This document shows, one piece after another, positions 11,992 to 13,644 of a stretch of 13,644 nucleotides of DNA. The first letter of the stretch is position 1, and every line of letters starts with the position of its first letter. The stretch comes from Candidatus Bipolaricaulota bacterium. GTDB taxonomy: Bacteria; Bipolaricaulota; Bipolaricaulia; Bipolaricaulales; Bipolaricaulaceae. A program made the position numbers and the translations under genes. The stretch covers positions 1 to 13,644 of the forward strand of contig JAGGRX010000064.1 in the NCBI GenBank assembly GCA_021159405.1, read 5' to 3'. The notes beneath the pieces are model-generated. The model was given only the letters and a program-made list of their open reading frames with translations. It did not search any database and was not told the DNA's origin.

Positions 11992-13644
11992 ATGCATGTA
12001 GAGGAAGCTGAGATAGCTGGAAAGAGGTTCAAGCTGGAAAGCGGCGCCGTGGCAAGGCAAGCCGATGGCGCTGTGCTCGTCACTTGGGGGGACACCAAGG
12101 TATTGGCCACGGTGGTCACAAGCCCCTTGGAGCAGGACATCGGATACTTCCCTTTGAGGGTGGATTTCGAGGAGAAGTTCTACGCCGGAGGGAAGATCCC
12201 AGGCGGCTTTTTCAAGCGTGAGGGAAAGCCCTCCGACGCTGCCATCCTCTCGGCCCGTCTGATCGACCGGCCGATCCGTCCTTTATTCCCCAAGGGGTAC
12301 AGAGAAGAGGTGCACATTGTGACCACGGTCCTTTCAGCGGAAAAGGACTGTCCTCCTGAGATCGCAGCCATGGTGGGGGCCTCGGCGGCCTTGATGATCT
12401 CCCCGGCCCCGTTCCAAGGGCCCATCGCCGGGGTCAAGGTGGGGCTTCAGGATGGCGAAGTGGTGGTAAATCCGCCCGATCAAGTGCTCGACGAAGGGGA
12501 TATGGATATCACCGTAGCCGGGACCAAGTCCACCGTCACCATGGTGGAAGGGCATATGCGGGAGGTCCCCGAGGAGAAGGTCATCGAGGCCATCGTGGCT
12601 GCGCATGAGGTGATCCGTGAGCTCATCGAGCTTGAGGAGCGGTTCGCTGCCCAGCACCAAGTGGAGAAGCGGGTGCCCGAACCACCTGCCGAGGAGGAGA
12701 GGGAGGTCTACGAACAGGTCAAGGAGCTGGTATGGGAGCGCCTTCCGGAGCTAAAGGCTGCACCCAACAAGAAGGCGCGGGAGCGGCTGGCGGAAGCCAT
12801 GGCCGCCGAGGCCGCCCAGCAGGTGGCGGACCGCTACCCTGAGGGCGAAAGGGAACGCATCTTGGCTTTGGCCAAAGCCGCGTTCGACGACGTGTACCGG
12901 GAGTTCGCCCGCTGGTCGATCTTGGAGCTGGGCGAGCGGATGGACGGCCGCCGGCCCGATGAGCTTCGCCCCATCACCATCCAGGTGGGGATCCTGCCCC
13001 GGGTGCACGGTTCGGCCCTGTTCACCCGGGGGGAGACCCAGTCCCTGGGCACCTGTACCCTGGGGGCCACCCGGCGCGATGCCCAGATCGTGGATCTGAT
13101 GATGGAAGAGGGGCTGAAACGGTTCATGCTCCACTACAACTTCCCCCCCTTCTCGGTAGGGGAGGCGGGGCGGATGGGCCCACCCTCCCGACGGGAGATC
13201 GGCCATGGGCATCTGGCAGAAGGGGCCTTGCAGGCCGTGGTCCCTCCGGAGGAGGAGTTCCCCTACATCATCCGGGTTGTCTCCGAGATCCTGGAGTCCA
13301 ACGGGTCTTCCTCCATGGCCTCGGTTTGCTCGGGGTGCCTGGCGATGATGGATGCCGGCGTCCCCATCAAGCGTCCGGTGGCCGGGGTGGCCATGGGACT
13401 TGTCACCGACGAGGCCACAGGAAAGTATGTGATTCTCACTGACATTTTGGGGCTGGAGGACCACTTTGGGGACATGGACTTCAAGGTGGCCGGAACCCGG
13501 GAAGGGGTCACGGCTTTTCAGCTCGACGTCAAGACCGGGGGTATCTCCCCGCAGCTTATGCGAGAGGCGATGGCCCAAGCCCGGGCGGCCCGCATGCGGA
13601 TCCTGGACCTGATGGAGGAGGCCCTGCCCGCCCCCAGGCCGCAC
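11992..13644 (+). CDS. pnp: Polynucleotide phosphorylase (partial, C-terminal end beyond right edge)
   Basis: PNPase is the trimeric 3'-to-5' phosphorolytic exoribonuclease of RNA turnover. The frame is uninterrupted for 551 codons to the window edge. The first RNase PH domain (about 5-140) includes GDTKVLATVV, the FYAGGKIPGGFFKREG segment and LIDRPIRPLFP. A helical region spans about 205-300. The second, catalytic RNase PH domain has RVHGSALFTRGETQSL (phosphate-site region, F344-L352), SNGSSSMASVCSG from S436, and DILGLEDHFGDMDFKVAGTREG from D484, whose D484 and D490 match the catalytic aspartates of E. coli. The KH and S1 RNA-binding domains should follow outside the window. ATG 11992 lies three bases after the rpsO stop. 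GAGG inside the end of rpsO, ten bases upstream, is the likely ribosome binding site, implying coupling. An ATG four bases later meets an immediate stop. Confidence 0.97.
   Translation, partial: MHVEEAEIAGKRFKLESGAVARQADGAVLVTWGDTKVLATVVTSPLEQDIGYFPLRVDFEEKFYAGGKIPGGFFKREGKPSDAAILSARLIDRPIRPLFPKGYREEVHIVTTVLSAEKDCPPEIAAMVGASAALMISPAPFQGPIAGVKVGLQDGEVVVNPPDQVLDEGDMDITVAGTKSTVTMVEGHMREVPEEKVIEAIVAAHEVIRELIELEERFAAQHQVEKRVPEPPAEEEREVYEQVKELVWERLPELKAAPNKKARERLAEAMAAEAAQQVADRYPEGERERILALAKAAFDDVYREFARWSILELGERMDGRRPDELRPITIQVGILPRVHGSALFTRGETQSLGTCTLGATRRDAQIVDLMMEEGLKRFMLHYNFPPFSVGEAGRMGPPSRREIGHGHLAEGALQAVVPPEEEFPYIIRVVSEILESNGSSSMASVCSGCLAMMDAGVPIKRPVAGVAMGLVTDEATGKYVILTDILGLEDHFGDMDFKVAGTREGVTAFQLDVKTGGISPQLMREAMAQARAARMRILDLMEEALPAPRPH

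Noticed and set aside
12751..13644. A 297-codon open frame opposite pnp
   Set aside because: It is antisense to the conserved catalytic domain of PNPase, is His/Gly/Pro-rich as expected of a GC-rich shadow frame, and has no recognisable motif.
1..13644. CRISPR array, insertion sequence, tRNA or prophage
   Set aside because: I saw no regularly spaced repeats, transposase motifs, terminal inverted repeats or cloverleaf-like sequence; all long stretches are explained by core genes.

Overview
The window is a gene-dense, GC-rich piece of bacterial chromosome carrying core envelope and RNA-metabolism genes. It has no mobile element, CRISPR array, tRNA or rRNA. BamA and an OmpH/Skp-type chaperone imply a diderm (outer-membrane) bacterium. 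The lpxD and lpxA genes that often sit beside bamA-skp-fabZ are absent from this stretch, which suggests, but does not prove, a lineage without classical LPS. Together with the glutamate formiminotransferase this would fit a deep-branching diderm such as Bipolaricaulota/Acetothermia. That placement is a low-confidence inference; no marker here fixes the taxonomy.

Positions 1-10314 hold ten minus-strand genes that read, in transcription order, yraN, comM (yifB), bamA, skp, fabZ, ftcD, murD, ftsW, murG and murC, with murC running off the left edge. Three junctions are 4-base ATGA/GTGA overlaps, two are 20-base overlaps and one is a 2-base gap, so most of the block is probably co-transcribed and translationally coupled. 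The only long gap is about 126 bases before ftsW. The block joins DNA processing (YraN, ComM), outer-membrane assembly (BamA, Skp), fatty-acid synthesis (FabZ), one-carbon metabolism (FtcD), and cytoplasmic and lipid-linked peptidoglycan synthesis with septal polymerisation (MurD, MurC, MurG, FtsW).

Positions 10315-10376 are a 62-base divergent intergenic region, the only gap in the window with genes pointing away on both sides. It has a good -10 box so close to the start codon of the rightward gene that the mRNA would be leaderless. An 8-bp dyad covers that -10 box and the start codon. A weaker, similarly close -10 candidate faces yraN.

Positions 10377-13644 hold three plus-strand genes: mtaD (5'-methylthioadenosine/S-adenosylhomocysteine deaminase), rpsO (ribosomal protein S15) and pnp (polynucleotide phosphorylase, running off the right edge). 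rpsO-pnp is a widely conserved pair. The 52-base mtaD-rpsO spacer can fold into two mutually exclusive hairpins just before a strong ribosome binding site.

No wholly new system is evident. The points most worth a second look are the divergent leaderless promoter with its dyad, the formiminotransferase inside the envelope cluster, the bamA-skp-fabZ block without lpx genes, the enlarged membrane-anchored Skp-like protein, the two-residue insertion in the FabZ active-site loop, and the RNA structures before ftsW and rpsO.
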